Shown: positions 39,851 through 49,567, counted from the first letter of the stretch. The stretch is 64,000 bases of DNA from Bacillus pseudomycoides (GCF_022811845.1 NZ_CP064266.1:2232001-2296000); one strand, 5' to 3'. Made by a program: numbers and translations. The notes: a model not told the origin generated them from the sequence alone.

Positions 39851-41506
39851 TTATAGTGTTTGTTTTAACGCGAATTTTCCTTGTTCTCCTAAAACGGCAT
39901 CTGCAATATTTACAGCATGATCACCGATACGCTCTAAGTTACTTACCATATCAACATAAATAATACTTGCATTACCTGAACAACTACGTTCATTTAGGCG
40001 TAGTACGTGGCGTTTACGTAATACACGCTCCATTTGGTCAATTTTACGTTCTTTCGTAATAACCGTTTGTGCAAGTTCTGTATCAAAGTTTGTTAAAGCA
40101 CCAATTGCATCTTGTAATGTTGAAGTTGTTAGTTCAAGCATTTCATTTAGTTCTGCCATTGCTTCATCTGATAGTGTAACGCGATTAGAAATTTGGGAGT
40201 CAACAAGCTCCACAACGTTTTCTACATGGTCACCAACACGTTCAATATCTCCGACAACAGATGCTAAGATAGAATGCTTTTCTGAATCGATTGATGAAAG
40301 TGGTTTTTCAGAAAGTAATACTAAATAATCGGTAATTTTTCTATCTAAATTGTTAATAGCGCCTTCTAATTGAGCTGCCATATTAGCATGTTTTTTGTCT
40401 TTTGTATTTAAAAATAGAGTTGCTTCTTTTAGTCCGTGTAATGAGAACTCTGCCATGCGAATCATTTCTTTCTGTGCCTCTGTTAAGGCGATAGCAGGAG
40501 ATTGTTCAATAAAGATTGGATTTAAGTGCTGCGGTTTAAAGTCAATAGCAGCATCTTCTCCGCGAATAATTTTTGTTACAATCCATGCTAACACTGCAAT
40601 AAACGGGAACTGAATAATCGCATTCGTTACGTTAAATGTTCCGTGAGCAAAAGCAATTGTCATTTCTGGATTTAAGTTTAACGATGTTTGGAAATATTGA
40701 ATCAAATTTGTAAATGGTACTAAGAAAATTGTAAAGATAATCGTACCAACTATATTAAAGATAACGTGTACTAATGCTGCTCGTCTTGCCGCAATAGAAG
40801 TACCGATTGCTGCTAATACAGCTGTAATTGTTGTTCCGATATTATCACCAAATAGTACAGGTAAAGCAGCTTTTAAATCGATTGCACCTTGGCCAAATAA
40901 TTCTTGTAAGATTCCAATTGTTGCACTTGAGCTTTGTACAATTAATGTAAAGACTGTACCTACGATAACTCCTAGGACTGGGCTGTTACTCATACTAACA
41001 GTTAATTCTTGGAATGATTCTAAAGAACGAAGAGGTTTCATACCTGTGCTCATTAATTCTAAACCGAAGAATAACATACCAAATCCGAATACGACTTGTC
41101 CGAGAGATTGGACTTTTTTATTTTTAAAGAAGAATAGTAAGATTGCTCCAACTGCCATAATTGGAAGAGCATATTCTCCGATTTTAATTCCGATAATAAA
41201 TGCTGTAACGGTCGTACCAATATTCGCACCCATAATAACACCAATTGCTTGTCTTAGCGTCATAAATCCAGCACTTACAAGTCCAACTGTTAAAGCAGTT
41301 GTTCCTGAACTAGATTGAATGAGTACGGTAACTAACATACCTGCTAGTACGCCCATAAGTGGGTTAGTTGTAAAGCGATCGAGAATGTCACGTAGGCGAT
41401 CACCAGCTGCTTGTTGCAGTCCGTCCCCCATGTACTTAATCCCGAATAAGAAAATACCTAATCCACCAATAAACTGGAAGATCATGTCTTGAACATTAAA
41501 TTCCAC
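39851..41506 (-). CDS. Na/Pi cotransporter family protein with PhoU-like domain
   Basis: A 551-residue membrane protein with the duplicated NptA/PNaS motif, seen as QSSSGTTALTVG and QSSSATIGILQ, in residues 1-310, followed by a PhoU-like helical domain (residues 340-545; ERVGDHVENVVELVD and ERIGDHAVNIADA). Bacterial members transport phosphate or act in its export. The likely start is GTG 41506, 8 bp after AAGGAG; GTG 41515 overlaps that site. A PhoP-box-like repeat lies about 80 bp upstream. Confidence 0.92.
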   Translation of the reverse strand: MEFNVQDMIFQFIGGLGIFLFGIKYMGDGLQQAAGDRLRDILDRFTTNPLMGVLAGMLVTVLIQSSSGTTALTVGLVSAGFMTLRQAIGVIMGANIGTTVTAFIIGIKIGEYALPIMAVGAILLFFFKNKKVQSLGQVVFGFGMLFFGLELMSTGMKPLRSLESFQELTVSMSNSPVLGVIVGTVFTLIVQSSSATIGILQELFGQGAIDLKAALPVLFGDNIGTTITAVLAAIGTSIAARRAALVHVIFNIVGTIIFTIFLVPFTNLIQYFQTSLNLNPEMTIAFAHGTFNVTNAIIQFPFIAVLAWIVTKIIRGEDAAIDFKPQHLNPIFIEQSPAIALTEAQKEMIRMAEFSLHGLKEATLFLNTKDKKHANMAAQLEGAINNLDRKITDYLVLLSEKPLSSIDSEKHSILASVVGDIERVGDHVENVVELVDSQISNRVTLSDEAMAELNEMLELTTSTLQDAIGALTNFDTELAQTVITKERKIDQMERVLRKRHVLRLNERSCSGNASIIYVDMVSNLERIGDHAVNIADAVLGEQGKFALKQTL

Positions 41507-41585
41507 GCATTTCACTCCTTAAATTTCATGTACGGTGTAATTATTAACTAGAAGTTGAGGTGGTGTAAATGATATCAATGTAAAC

Positions 41586-41602
41586 TTTACATTAAATTTA
41601 CA
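41586..41602. promoter_or_regulatory. possible PhoP box
   Basis: TTTACA occurs at 41586-41591 and again at 41597-41602, an exact 11-bp period as in PhoP direct repeats (TTAACA-like hexamers). A further TTTACA at 41616 is out of register. AT-rich DNA makes chance matches likely; placement before a phosphate transporter gene is the supporting argument. Confidence 0.3.
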
Positions 41603-41927
41603 AAGTGATAAAAAGTTTACATTTATTTAAAGAAACCCCTGGATTTAATTGGCTTTAATGTGGTATTTAGGATGTTTTTGTAAAGAAATAATGTTGGATT
41701 TAGAAGCCCTTTGTATATGTTTTGGGTTAATGCTAGAGAAATATGAAACATAAATTATGTCTTGCAAAGTCATAATTTGAATGTGTATCAGTAAACTTAT
41801 TCCACTATTTGCAAGAAGTAAGCATTTTTCCTGACGAAAGAATTTCCATTTACAATTCCAAATTTCATAATTGCTAGTGTGGATTACAAGCATTAGGTGT
41901 GATAAAACAACATAAAAATTTGGATAT
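41603..41927. other. intergenic stretch without a supported gene
   Basis: This AT-rich stretch between the phosphate transporter and the lipoprotein gene holds no ORF with a ribosome site. The minus-strand frame at 41645-41893 has no start signal and an unlikely composition. The phosphate transporter promoter must lie at its left end. Confidence 0.6.
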
Positions 41928-41955
41928 TTGTATATTGTTGTGAAATTGGTATAAT
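41928..41955 (+). promoter_or_regulatory. candidate promoter of the lipoprotein gene
   Basis: TTGTAT (41928-41933), a 16-bp spacer and TATAAT (41950-41955) lie about 90 bp before the start codon. Confidence 0.5.
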
Positions 41956-42044
41956 GTGGGAGGGCTAAGGGGTGTAGAATAATAGATAGTCAAATAAAGA
42001 TTTTATAATCTAGCTTAGAATTAAGTAGAAACGGGGGAAAAGTA

Positions 42045-42938
42045 ATGAAATATGTATCTACTGTTTTAATGATAATATTTATCTTATGTGGAACTATTTT
42101 ATCCGGCTGCAATTCTGAAAAGCAACAAGTTGATACGAAAGTAGAAAAGGAAAAGAAGGTTACAAAGGAAGATCAATTTGAAGAAGTTCCGGTACAGGCA
42201 TCTATTACTGCTAAAGATCCAATGGAAATTGATTTAAAACATGAAATTGATCCAGGCACGGTAACACCTGAATCCGTCTATGTAATGGATGAAGAAAATG
42301 CTAAAGTGGATACGAAATTAAAAATTGATGGAACAAAACTTATTATTGAATCCAAAGATAAAGAGAAGCAACAAGGTACATATACGGTATTTGTAACAAG
42401 TAAAGTGAGAAAAGCAGATGGTTCAGAAATAGGAAAGCCGTTGAAAGTAGTTTTTAACGTGAAAGAGAGTCAAAAACAAAATACAACTGAGCAAACTGAA
42501 AAGAAAAATGAATCTGAACCGCAGGGAAATGTCCAAAAAGAAGTAGTACAAGTAAAAGACTTTACATCGTATGATGGTACTTGGACAGATTCAGATGATT
42601 ATTGTGGAAATGGAATTTTTGCTACACTTCAGTTTACTGAAAAAAATGTAGCGAGAGTTCAGTTAGGCGCACAAATGCATGGGCAAAAGTCGAGAGATTG
42701 TGGAAATGCCAAGCCGGATGGATCACAGGAAGCACCTATTGTTACGTTTGATAACAATGGAGTTGGAACATTTTCATTTACAAACTTAAGAAGTAATGTG
42801 CTGCAAAAAGGAACGATTCAATTAGCTGGAGATAAAGTGTTATTAACAACAAAAATAGTTGCTTCTGGAGAGTTTGGATCTGAGACTTATTTTGGAGATA
42901 ATGTCACAACGAAATTAAAGTATCATCGAAATAGATAA
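42045..42938 (+). CDS. lipoprotein with Ig-like and Cys-paired C-terminal domains
   Basis: A 297-residue lipoprotein. The signal peptide ends in LSGC. Residues 45-145 resemble a bacterial Ig-like (Big_5/SbsA) domain: AKDPMEIDLKHEIDPGTVTP, then GTYTVFVTSKVRKADG. After an EQTEKKNESE linker, residues 175-297 form a beta-rich domain with DDYCGNG and RDCGNAKPDG, two cysteines that could pair. No function recognised. Monocistronic, with a bidirectional terminator after it. Confidence 0.78.
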   Translation: MKYVSTVLMIIFILCGTILSGCNSEKQQVDTKVEKEKKVTKEDQFEEVPVQASITAKDPMEIDLKHEIDPGTVTPESVYVMDEENAKVDTKLKIDGTKLIIESKDKEKQQGTYTVFVTSKVRKADGSEIGKPLKVVFNVKESQKQNTTEQTEKKNESEPQGNVQKEVVQVKDFTSYDGTWTDSDDYCGNGIFATLQFTEKNVARVQLGAQMHGQKSRDCGNAKPDGSQEAPIVTFDNNGVGTFSFTNLRSNVLQKGTIQLAGDKVLLTTKIVASGEFGSETYFGDNVTTKLKYHRNR

Positions 42939-42968
42939 AAAGCTGCTGGTTTATCCAGCAGCTTTTTC
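42938..42968. terminator. bidirectional terminator
   Basis: AAAAAGCTGCTGG and CCAGCAGCTTTTT flank TTTAT between two convergent genes; it overlaps the 3' end of the MFS gene. Confidence 0.92.
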
Positions 42969-44153
42969 ATGCTTTTTATCCATCTGTTTTTGCTTTCGTA
43001 CATTTGTAATGTAAATAAAGAGAAATGCGATAAGTAACACAGAGGAGTACCGATATACAGTTGCATAGTCTGTAAAGTGTGCGATGAATCCAAAGATAAT
43101 TGCACCTGCTCCAATTCCAAGATCAAATGCCGAAAAGAAAGTTGCGGTAGCAACGCCACGGCGATGCGAATCTACGCGGTCAATCATCCATGCTTGTAAG
43201 GCTGGCTGGATAGCGCCGAATCCACTTCCGTAACAGCTGGCTGCAATAATTAAACTTGGTATTGTTGTTGTATACGATAATAAGATAATGCCTGCAAATG
43301 TTAAGATCACACCAGGAATGATAACAAATGCATGGCCTTTTACATCGTATAATCTTCCTGAGAAGGGGCGTATTACAGCGATGGCAAGGGCATTAAATAA
43401 GAAGAAAAGACTAATATCAGTGATACCAACTTGCGTAGCAAATAACGTGATAAAGCTCCCAATCCCTCCATACATTAGTGTAATACATAATATTAATAAT
43501 GAAGGAAGTAAAGCTTTCTTTTCGATAAATCCATCTAAAAATGATTCATGTACTTGGTGAATTGGTTTTTCAGTTGCTTGAATTTTGAGTAGCTTTGTTA
43601 ATATTAATGAAACTACTGTGCAAGATAGCGCACATAAAAAAAGAATCGTAAAGCTATAAGTCTGCATGAGCCAGAGGCCGATAAGAGGACCAAGTGCCAT
43701 AGCGATCGTTCCAGAGAGGCCGAAATATCCCATACCTTCACCACGACGTGCTGCAGGAATTAAGTAAGAGACTACAGTCCCATATGTGGTCGTTGTAATA
43801 CCAAAACCAGCTCCGTGTAAAATGCGAACAGCAAGAAGAAGGAAGACAGTGGAGGCAAATAGGTAGCTGCCCATCGCTAGTAGGCAAATGGCAGTACCAG
43901 TCATTAAAATAAGTTTTTTACTAAATTTTTGTAGTGCATTTCCAGTGAGCGGCCGAATAATTAAAGCTGCCACAGTGAACATTCCAACAACAAATCCGAT
44001 GTTTGAACTTGTGCCACCAATTTCTTTCACGTAAACAGGCAGAGTTGGAATTAACATTTGGAAGCCTAAAAACATACATAAGTTAGCGAAAATGAGCGCA
44101 ATAAATTCTTTTGTCCATAATGGTTCTCGTTTTACGAGTGCTGCTTCTCCCAT
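42951..44153 (-). CDS. MFS transporter (DHA1-type drug exporter)
   Basis: A 400-residue protein with twelve predicted membrane helices. GNALQKFSKKLILMTG is the loop 2-3 motif region and SGRLYDVKGHAFVI its second-half counterpart; AVRILHGAGFGITTT fits the drug-exporter subfamily. Substrate unknown. ATG 44153 follows TAGGAGATG; the longer frame from 44246 runs into the divergent promoter region. Confidence 0.88.
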   Translation of the reverse strand: MGEAALVKREPLWTKEFIALIFANLCMFLGFQMLIPTLPVYVKEIGGTSSNIGFVVGMFTVAALIIRPLTGNALQKFSKKLILMTGTAICLLAMGSYLFASTVFLLLAVRILHGAGFGITTTTYGTVVSYLIPAARRGEGMGYFGLSGTIAMALGPLIGLWLMQTYSFTILFLCALSCTVVSLILTKLLKIQATEKPIHQVHESFLDGFIEKKALLPSLLILCITLMYGGIGSFITLFATQVGITDISLFFLFNALAIAVIRPFSGRLYDVKGHAFVIIPGVILTFAGIILLSYTTTIPSLIIAASCYGSGFGAIQPALQAWMIDRVDSHRRGVATATFFSAFDLGIGAGAIIFGFIAHFTDYATVYRYSSVLLIAFLFIYITNVRKQKQMDKKHEKAAG

Positions 44154-44271
44154 ATATTCATCTCCTAAAAATTTTTCTCTGTTCTTTCGAGTATATGTAG
44201 TGGTCAATGTAACAGTCAAGAAAGGTGAACTAAAATGATATAACAATTTTTTGGGTGAAAAAATTTACAAA

Positions 44272-44292
44272 TTTGTGTAAATACTACACAAA
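44272..44292. promoter_or_regulatory. 21-bp palindrome between divergent MFS and mupG genes
   Basis: TTTGTGTA-AATAC-TACACAAA has perfect 8-bp arms. A partly overlapping TTACA..TGTAA repeat precedes it. It sits between divergent promoters and probably binds a dimeric regulator; no regulator gene is adjacent. Confidence 0.5.
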
Positions 44293-44429
44293 CGCTCTCA
44301 AAAAAGTTAAAGTATAGATGTATAGTCTGCTAGTTGTTATGATTGATAGAGATGTTTTTCTCTAAAAAGAAAGCGGATTCAAACCAATGGCGAAGTAGAA
44401 GAGAATCGCTACTAATTTACTACATATGT

Positions 44430-44444
44430 TTGAAAGGGTTTACA
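44430..44444 (+). promoter_or_regulatory. candidate cre (CcpA) site upstream of mupG
   Basis: TTGAAAGGGTTTACA matches WTGAAARCGYTTWCW at 14 of 15 positions, the central C being G. It lies 30 bp before the mupG start codon, where bound CcpA would block transcription. Catabolite control of an amino-sugar recycling gene is plausible. Confidence 0.45.
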
Positions 44445-44474
44445 AAATGATGATGAAGAAAGAGGCGTATACGC

Positions 44475-45563
44475 ATGAGACGATTAGGTATTTCTATTTA
44501 TCCAGAACATTCTACAGTAGAGAAAGATAAGGAATATTTAACATTAGCACATCAATATGATTTTACACGTGTATTCACATGTTTATTATCAGTGGATGGA
44601 GAAAAAGAGAAAATTATTAAAGAGTTTAAGGAAACGATTTCGCATGCAAATGAATTAGGTTTCCAAGTACTTGTTGATATTAGTCCAGCCGTTTTTGAAC
44701 AGCTTGGTATTTCTTATAACGACCTTTCATTCTTCCACGAATTAGGTGCATATGGTATTCGTCTAGATGTTGGTTTCTCAGGATTAGAAGAATCCATTAT
44801 GACATATAACCCGTATGGATTGAAAATTGAGATTAATATGAGTAACGGTACGAAATACGTTGATAATATTATGAGCCATCGTCCAAACCGTGAAAACTTA
44901 ATTGGTTGTCATAACTTCTATCCACATCGCTATTCTGGTCTTTCGTACGAACACTTTATGAAATGCTCAAAACAATTTAAAGATTACGGCATGAGAACGG
45001 CTGCGTTTATTACATCATTTGATGCGACATATGGACCATGGCCGGTAACGGAAGGTTTATGTACAATTGAACAACATCGTGAATTGCCAATGACAACGCA
45101 GGCGAAACATTTATTTGCAACAGAATTAATTGATGATGTGATCATCGCGAATGCATATGCATCAGAAGAAGAATTAAAAGCGCTCGGAGAAGTAAATAAA
45201 GAAAAGCAAACGTTTGATATAGAAATTGATGAAACAACAACTGATTTAGAAAGAAAAATTGTCTTAGAAGAACCACATTTCTACCGCGGGGATGTATCTG
45301 AATATATGATTCGTTCAACACGAAGCCGTGTGAAATATAAAAAAGAAGAGTTTAAACCTCATAATACAAGACCAATTAGACGCGGAGACCTTCTTATTGA
45401 TAACGAACAATATGGTCAATATAAAGGAGAATTGCAGATTGCCTTAAAAGATATGGTTAACACAGGAAAAACAAACGTAGTTGGCCGCGTTGTGGACGAA
45501 GAAATCTTCTTATTAGATTATTTACAAGCTTGGGATAAGTTTGGATTTGTGTTAAAAAAATAA
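44475..45563 (+). CDS. mupG: MupG-type 6-phospho-N-acetylmuramidase (DUF871)
   Basis: A 362-residue protein of the DUF871/MupG family: an N-terminal TIM barrel (RLGISIYPEHSTVEKDKEYL, GIRLDVGFSG, NFYPHRYSGLS) and a C-terminal domain (RSTRSRVKYKKEE, RRGDLLIDNEQYGQYKGELQ). In S. aureus MupG cleaves MurNAc-6P-GlcNAc during cell-wall recycling. There it is near murQ and a MurNAc PTS; here it stands alone, divergent from an MFS gene. Confidence 0.9.
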   Translation: MRRLGISIYPEHSTVEKDKEYLTLAHQYDFTRVFTCLLSVDGEKEKIIKEFKETISHANELGFQVLVDISPAVFEQLGISYNDLSFFHELGAYGIRLDVGFSGLEESIMTYNPYGLKIEINMSNGTKYVDNIMSHRPNRENLIGCHNFYPHRYSGLSYEHFMKCSKQFKDYGMRTAAFITSFDATYGPWPVTEGLCTIEQHRELPMTTQAKHLFATELIDDVIIANAYASEEELKALGEVNKEKQTFDIEIDETTTDLERKIVLEEPHFYRGDVSEYMIRSTRSRVKYKKEEFKPHNTRPIRRGDLLIDNEQYGQYKGELQIALKDMVNTGKTNVVGRVVDEEIFLLDYLQAWDKFGFVLKK

Positions 45564-45591
45564 TCCCTATCAATATGAATTTTTTGAATTA

Positions 45592-45622
45592 AAAAAGGTT
45601 GCCTATCATAAGGCAACCTTTT
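45592..45622. terminator. bidirectional terminator
   Basis: AAAAAGGTTGCC and GGCAACCTTTT flank TATCATAA between two convergent genes. Confidence 0.9.
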
Positions 45623-45625
45623 GGT

Positions 45626-46807
45626 TTATTCATATCGTAAACATTCAATCGGATCAAGTTTCGCAGCTTTGTTAGCTGGTAGTAACCCGAATAGAATACC
45701 GATTAGCATCGATAATGCTACTGAAATTAAACCTAATTTTACGGAAACAACAAGTGGCCATCCAGCGAATATTGCAACAATCCAAGCGAAGAAGATACCG
45801 AGCACAAATCCAATGAATCCGCCTAATGCTGTTAAAATACAAGATTCAATGAGAAACTGCATCAATACTTTTCCGCGCGTTGCACCAAGTGCTTTACGGA
45901 TACCAATTTCACGCGTACGTTCTGTTACAGAAACGAGCATGATATTCATAACGCCAATACCACCAACGAGTAGGGAAATAGCGGCAATGCCACCGAATAC
46001 GCTTTTTAATATACCTGTAAAGCTATCAATCTCTTTTAATGCTTCTTGTGGATCTGGTACTTTAAATTTTCCTGTGTGCTCTGGTTTTTTCGCATCATTT
46101 AATGATTTTACAACTGCATCTTGCACAGCTTCCTTATCTTGACCTGGAGCGATTTTTACTGTTATGCCATCATAGTTATTTTTTCCGAATAGAACAGGCC
46201 AGTTTTCAGCAGAGATGATACCTTCTTTAAACTCCATACCACCCATCATTGCCTTTATGGAATATACACCGACTACTTTGTAAGGCGTACCTTTTATATC
46301 TATATATAAGTTTGGTTCCCATGAAGAGAAAAATTTATCGAATGCATCTTTATTTAGTACAATTGCATGTTCTGGTTTATCTAAATCAGCAGCTGTTAAA
46401 AATCTGCCATGCTCAAGCTCAAATCTAGAAGCATCTTCAAAGTAATCACCTTTCGCACCAATTATATCAATGTCTAATTCTTTTTTTCCGGCATATACTT
46501 TCTCTTTTCCTCTAACATCAGGATATACATCTTGAACACCAGAAATTTTTGAGACGTTGTCATACATGCTTGCGGATATTTTTCCATCCATATCAGCATA
46601 ATCTTCTGTTGTATAGTTTACTGAAAATTGATCTGTCTTTTCTTTCCCGATTTGTTCACGGAACTTTGCGTTTGTTCCATCCCCGATAGAGATGATTGTA
46701 ATGATTGCACTGACCCCAATAATAATGCCCAGCATCGTTAAAATAGAACGCATTTTATGAGCGAAGATGGAGGAAAGGGCCATACGTATATTTTCACTTG
46801 TGTTCAA
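45626..46807 (-). CDS. MacB-type ABC transporter permease
   Basis: A 393-residue FtsX/MacB permease: one N-terminal helix (KMRSILTMLGIIIGVSA), a long extracytoplasmic domain, then three C-terminal helices (GGIGVMNIMLVSVTERTREI). I chose TTG 46807 because GGAGAGG lies 6 bp upstream and it follows the ATPase stop by 2 bp; the longer frame (46822) would overlap that site. With the next two genes it forms a tripartite exporter like B. subtilis YknXYZ. Confidence 0.92.
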   Translation of the reverse strand: MNTSENIRMALSSIFAHKMRSILTMLGIIIGVSAIITIISIGDGTNAKFREQIGKEKTDQFSVNYTTEDYADMDGKISASMYDNVSKISGVQDVYPDVRGKEKVYAGKKELDIDIIGAKGDYFEDASRFELEHGRFLTAADLDKPEHAIVLNKDAFDKFFSSWEPNLYIDIKGTPYKVVGVYSIKAMMGGMEFKEGIISAENWPVLFGKNNYDGITVKIAPGQDKEAVQDAVVKSLNDAKKPEHTGKFKVPDPQEALKEIDSFTGILKSVFGGIAAISLLVGGIGVMNIMLVSVTERTREIGIRKALGATRGKVLMQFLIESCILTALGGFIGFVLGIFFAWIVAIFAGWPLVVSVKLGLISVALSMLIGILFGLLPANKAAKLDPIECLRYE

Positions 46808-46809
46808 AA

Positions 46810-47484
46810 TTAACCTCTCCAATCTTGGACGATATTTCCGTCACGAATTACAATTTGGCGTGCTGCCGCTTCCCCAATTTCGCGATCATGGGTAATCATA
46901 ATGATTGTTGAGCCTTGTTTGTTTAATTCGTAAAAGAGATCCATAATTTGTTTACTTGTCTTTGTATCAAGTGCCCCAGTTGGTTCATCGGCTAAAATGA
47001 ACTTTGGATTGTTTACAATCGCGCGGGCAACAGCGACACGTTGCTTTTGCCCGCCAGATAATTCATTTGGCAAGTGCGTTGCACGGTCTGCTAAACCCAC
47101 TTTTGTTAGTGCCGCTAGCGCACGCTCACGTCGTTCTTTTTTATCTATACCTGCGTAGATAAGTGGTAACTCTACATTATGCATTGCATTGAGACGAGGG
47201 AGCAGCATAAAGTTTTGAAATACAAATCCGATTTCTTTATTCCGAATATGAGCTAACTCCGTTTCGGACATGTTTGAAATGTTTTGTCCAGCTAATGAAT
47301 AAGTTCCGCTTGTCGGCTTATCTAAGCACCCGATAATATTCATTAATGTTGATTTACCAGAACCAGATGGTCCCATGATAGAAGTGAATTCTCCTTGGTT
47401 TAGCGTTACATCAATGCCATGCAGAATTTCAACTGTTTCTTCACCGTTTTGAAAGGATTTCGTGATGCCTCTTAAATCAATCAT
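46810..47484 (-). CDS. MacB/LolD-type ABC transporter ATP-binding protein
   Basis: A 224-residue ATPase with Walker A GPSGSGKST, signature LSGGQKQR and Walker B FILADEPTG, and the long insert typical of the MacB/LolD branch (NFMLLPRLNAMHNVELPL). It drives the exporter formed with the adjacent permease and adaptor. Its start overlaps the adaptor stop by 4 bp. Confidence 0.95.
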   Translation of the reverse strand: MIDLRGITKSFQNGEETVEILHGIDVTLNQGEFTSIMGPSGSGKSTLMNIIGCLDKPTSGTYSLAGQNISNMSETELAHIRNKEIGFVFQNFMLLPRLNAMHNVELPLIYAGIDKKERRERALAALTKVGLADRATHLPNELSGGQKQRVAVARAIVNNPKFILADEPTGALDTKTSKQIMDLFYELNKQGSTIIMITHDREIGEAAARQIVIRDGNIVQDWRG

Positions 47485-48581
47485 TGGGCATTAACCTCCA
47501 TACCATCTTTTAAGTCTTTTTCTGGTTTAGAGATGATTTGGTCACCTTTTTTCACGCCAGACACTTTTGCTTCGCTATCTGTTTCGAATTCAACATTTAC
47601 TGCTTGTTCTTTTGCTTTCCCATCTTTCACGATAAATACAACATTTTTATCGCCTTTTTTCACAATGCTGCTTTTTGGAACAACTGTACCAGTTGCTTCA
47701 CCAGATTTACTTGTTACGTATACGTGGAATCCAGCTTGCAATTCTTCATTATTATCTAATGTAACAATAAATTGATAGTTAGATACTGTCTTGTTTTCAT
47801 CCATGCTCTTTACTGGAGTGGTACCGATTTCAGTGACTGTACCAGTCCATGTTTTTCCAGGTACAGTTTTTGATGTAACAGTTACTTCTTGCCCAACTTT
47901 TATGTGAGCTAGTTCATATTCTGATAACTGTCCTTTTACTTTTAGAGGACCAGCAGTGCGGAGGGTAATACCGCTCATACCTGTTTTTTCATCTGCATTT
48001 TTTGTAATATCTTCAATTACGCCATCAACCGGGCTTGTTACAGAAAGAGTATTTAGTTTTTCATTGCTTGTTTGAATCATTTGCGTTGCTTTTTCAACTT
48101 CAAATTTTTTCATTTCAAGCTGAGATTCAAGTTGCCCGATTTCAGTTTCAGTTGCTTTTAGCATCTCTCCAGGCGAGCCAGCATTTTTATCTTTTTGCAG
48201 CTTTTGTTTTGCTGCATTTAATTGTTTGTTTAATAGTTCTACTTCTTTATTAGCCAGTTTTTTTTGCATTTCTGCTTCAGTGACACTTAACTTCATAGTA
48301 GGATCATTGTATTTAAAAAGGAGTTGCCCTTTTTTGACTTCATCGCCTTTTTTTACAGCGAGTTCATACGTACCTTTTGATGGATCAAATGCGATTGTTT
48401 CCATTCCATTTGGAATGACTTCGCCGCCAAATTTTTGTGCATTTTCAATTTGTTTTTCTGATACTTTATAGCTACTGTATGCCTTAGCTACATCACCACC
48501 GCCAGCAAAAGCAAAATATGAACCTGCTGCAATTCCAATTGTTATTAAACCAGTAATGATCACTTTATTTTTCTTTTTCAT
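47481..48581 (-). CDS. MacA/HlyD-type periplasmic-adaptor-like subunit
   Basis: A 366-residue membrane-fusion-type protein: N-terminal anchor (residues 7-27), lipoyl/barrel halves around a coiled coil (residues 110-190, rich in K/E/Q/L), and VTSPVDGVIEDI. In Gram-positives the partner YknX assists its MacB-like pump, which in B. subtilis protects against the SdpC toxin. First gene of the three-gene operon; AAAGGTGAT precedes the start. Confidence 0.92.
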   Translation of the reverse strand: MKKKNKVIITGLITIGIAAGSYFAFAGGGDVAKAYSSYKVSEKQIENAQKFGGEVIPNGMETIAFDPSKGTYELAVKKGDEVKKGQLLFKYNDPTMKLSVTEAEMQKKLANKEVELLNKQLNAAKQKLQKDKNAGSPGEMLKATETEIGQLESQLEMKKFEVEKATQMIQTSNEKLNTLSVTSPVDGVIEDITKNADEKTGMSGITLRTAGPLKVKGQLSEYELAHIKVGQEVTVTSKTVPGKTWTGTVTEIGTTPVKSMDENKTVSNYQFIVTLDNNEELQAGFHVYVTSKSGEATGTVVPKSSIVKKGDKNVVFIVKDGKAKEQAVNVEFETDSEAKVSGVKKGDQIISKPEKDLKDGMEVNAQ

Positions 48582-48760
48582 TTATTTATCACCTTTTCGC
48601 TCGTTTTTGTATCTGCTTTTAGTATAGAAGAGAAGGAAAATATGACAAATCGTTTTAGCTTACAATAACATTACAGTTTTGTAAGGTTTATAGATTAAGG
48701 CGAATTAGGCTAGAGATTGTATGGGATAAGGGAGGTTTGTTTTGTAAGTAAGCAAATTCA

Positions 48761-48789
48761 TTGACGAGCCTTTTCTTTCTTACAATAAT
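48761..48789 (+). promoter_or_regulatory. candidate sigma-A promoter of the YwaF-like gene
   Basis: TTGACG (48761-48766), a 17-bp spacer and AATAAT (48784-48789) lie 28 bp before the start codon. Confidence 0.45.
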
Positions 48790-48816
48790 ATTGTATGAAG
48801 GAAAGGAGGGAGAAAA

Positions 48817-49551
48817 ATGGAAACTTATTTTCGAGCAACTCCATTAGAACCGTTTGTTCCATACTCAAAACAACACGCTATGATACTTCTTATTATCGGT
48901 ATAGGAGTGTATTTTCTCTATCATTTTCAGAATCTACTTCGTAAAGAGCAATGGAATAGGATGGTTCGATATACGATTGCTTTTTTATTGATTGGAAGTG
49001 AAATCGGATTTTATATGTGGCAAGTGAAGGCTGGAATCTTTCAATTCAGTACATCATTACCACTTGAGTTATGTACCATTAGCCTACTATTAGCAACCAT
49101 AATGGTGATTACAAAAAGTTATAAAATATATGAGATCGTCTTTTTTACCGGGATTATTGGTGCATCACAAGCTATCTTAACTCCAAATTTGCAATATACT
49201 TTTCCACATTTTCGCTTCATAGAATATTTCATCGCGCATGTATTGCTCATTTGGGCACCGCTCTTTATGACTTGGGTAGAAGGATATAGACCGACGCTTC
49301 AATCGATTAAGCGCACGATGCTTTTTTTAAACGCATTGATTCCAATCGTTTCGTTTGTGAATTATGAAACCGGTGGCAATTATATGTTTTTAGCACATAA
49401 ACCTGAAACAGCTTCATTACTTGATATGTTAGGACCGCATCCATACTATATTATTTCATTAGAAATTGTTGCGTTTATAGGCTGTTTACTTTTGTATATG
49501 CCGTTTGCTAGCAATGGAAAGCGGATACAAAAAGAATCACTAGAATCTTAA
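48817..49551 (+). CDS. YwaF-like integral membrane protein (TIGR02206 type)
   Basis: A 244-residue protein with six to seven membrane helices, resembling the YwaF/TP0381 family; LPLELCTISLLLA and GGNYMFLAHKPETASLLDMLGPHPYYI are its most recognisable parts. Function unknown. AAAGGAGGG precedes the start. Its terminator overlaps the stop codon. Confidence 0.85.
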   Translation: METYFRATPLEPFVPYSKQHAMILLIIGIGVYFLYHFQNLLRKEQWNRMVRYTIAFLLIGSEIGFYMWQVKAGIFQFSTSLPLELCTISLLLATIMVITKSYKIYEIVFFTGIIGASQAILTPNLQYTFPHFRFIEYFIAHVLLIWAPLFMTWVEGYRPTLQSIKRTMLFLNALIPIVSFVNYETGGNYMFLAHKPETASLLDMLGPHPYYIISLEIVAFIGCLLLYMPFASNGKRIQKESLES

Positions 49552-49567
49552 TCTAGTGATTCTTTTT
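49531..49567 (+). terminator. terminator of the YwaF-like gene
   Basis: AAAGAATCACTAGA and CTAGTGATTCTTTTT form a long stem that includes the end of the coding region. Confidence 0.88.

Noticed and set aside
41645..41893. Minus-strand 82-codon frame in a gene-free stretch
   Set aside because: No ribosome site before its ATG and no recognisable motif; composition fits random AT-rich DNA.
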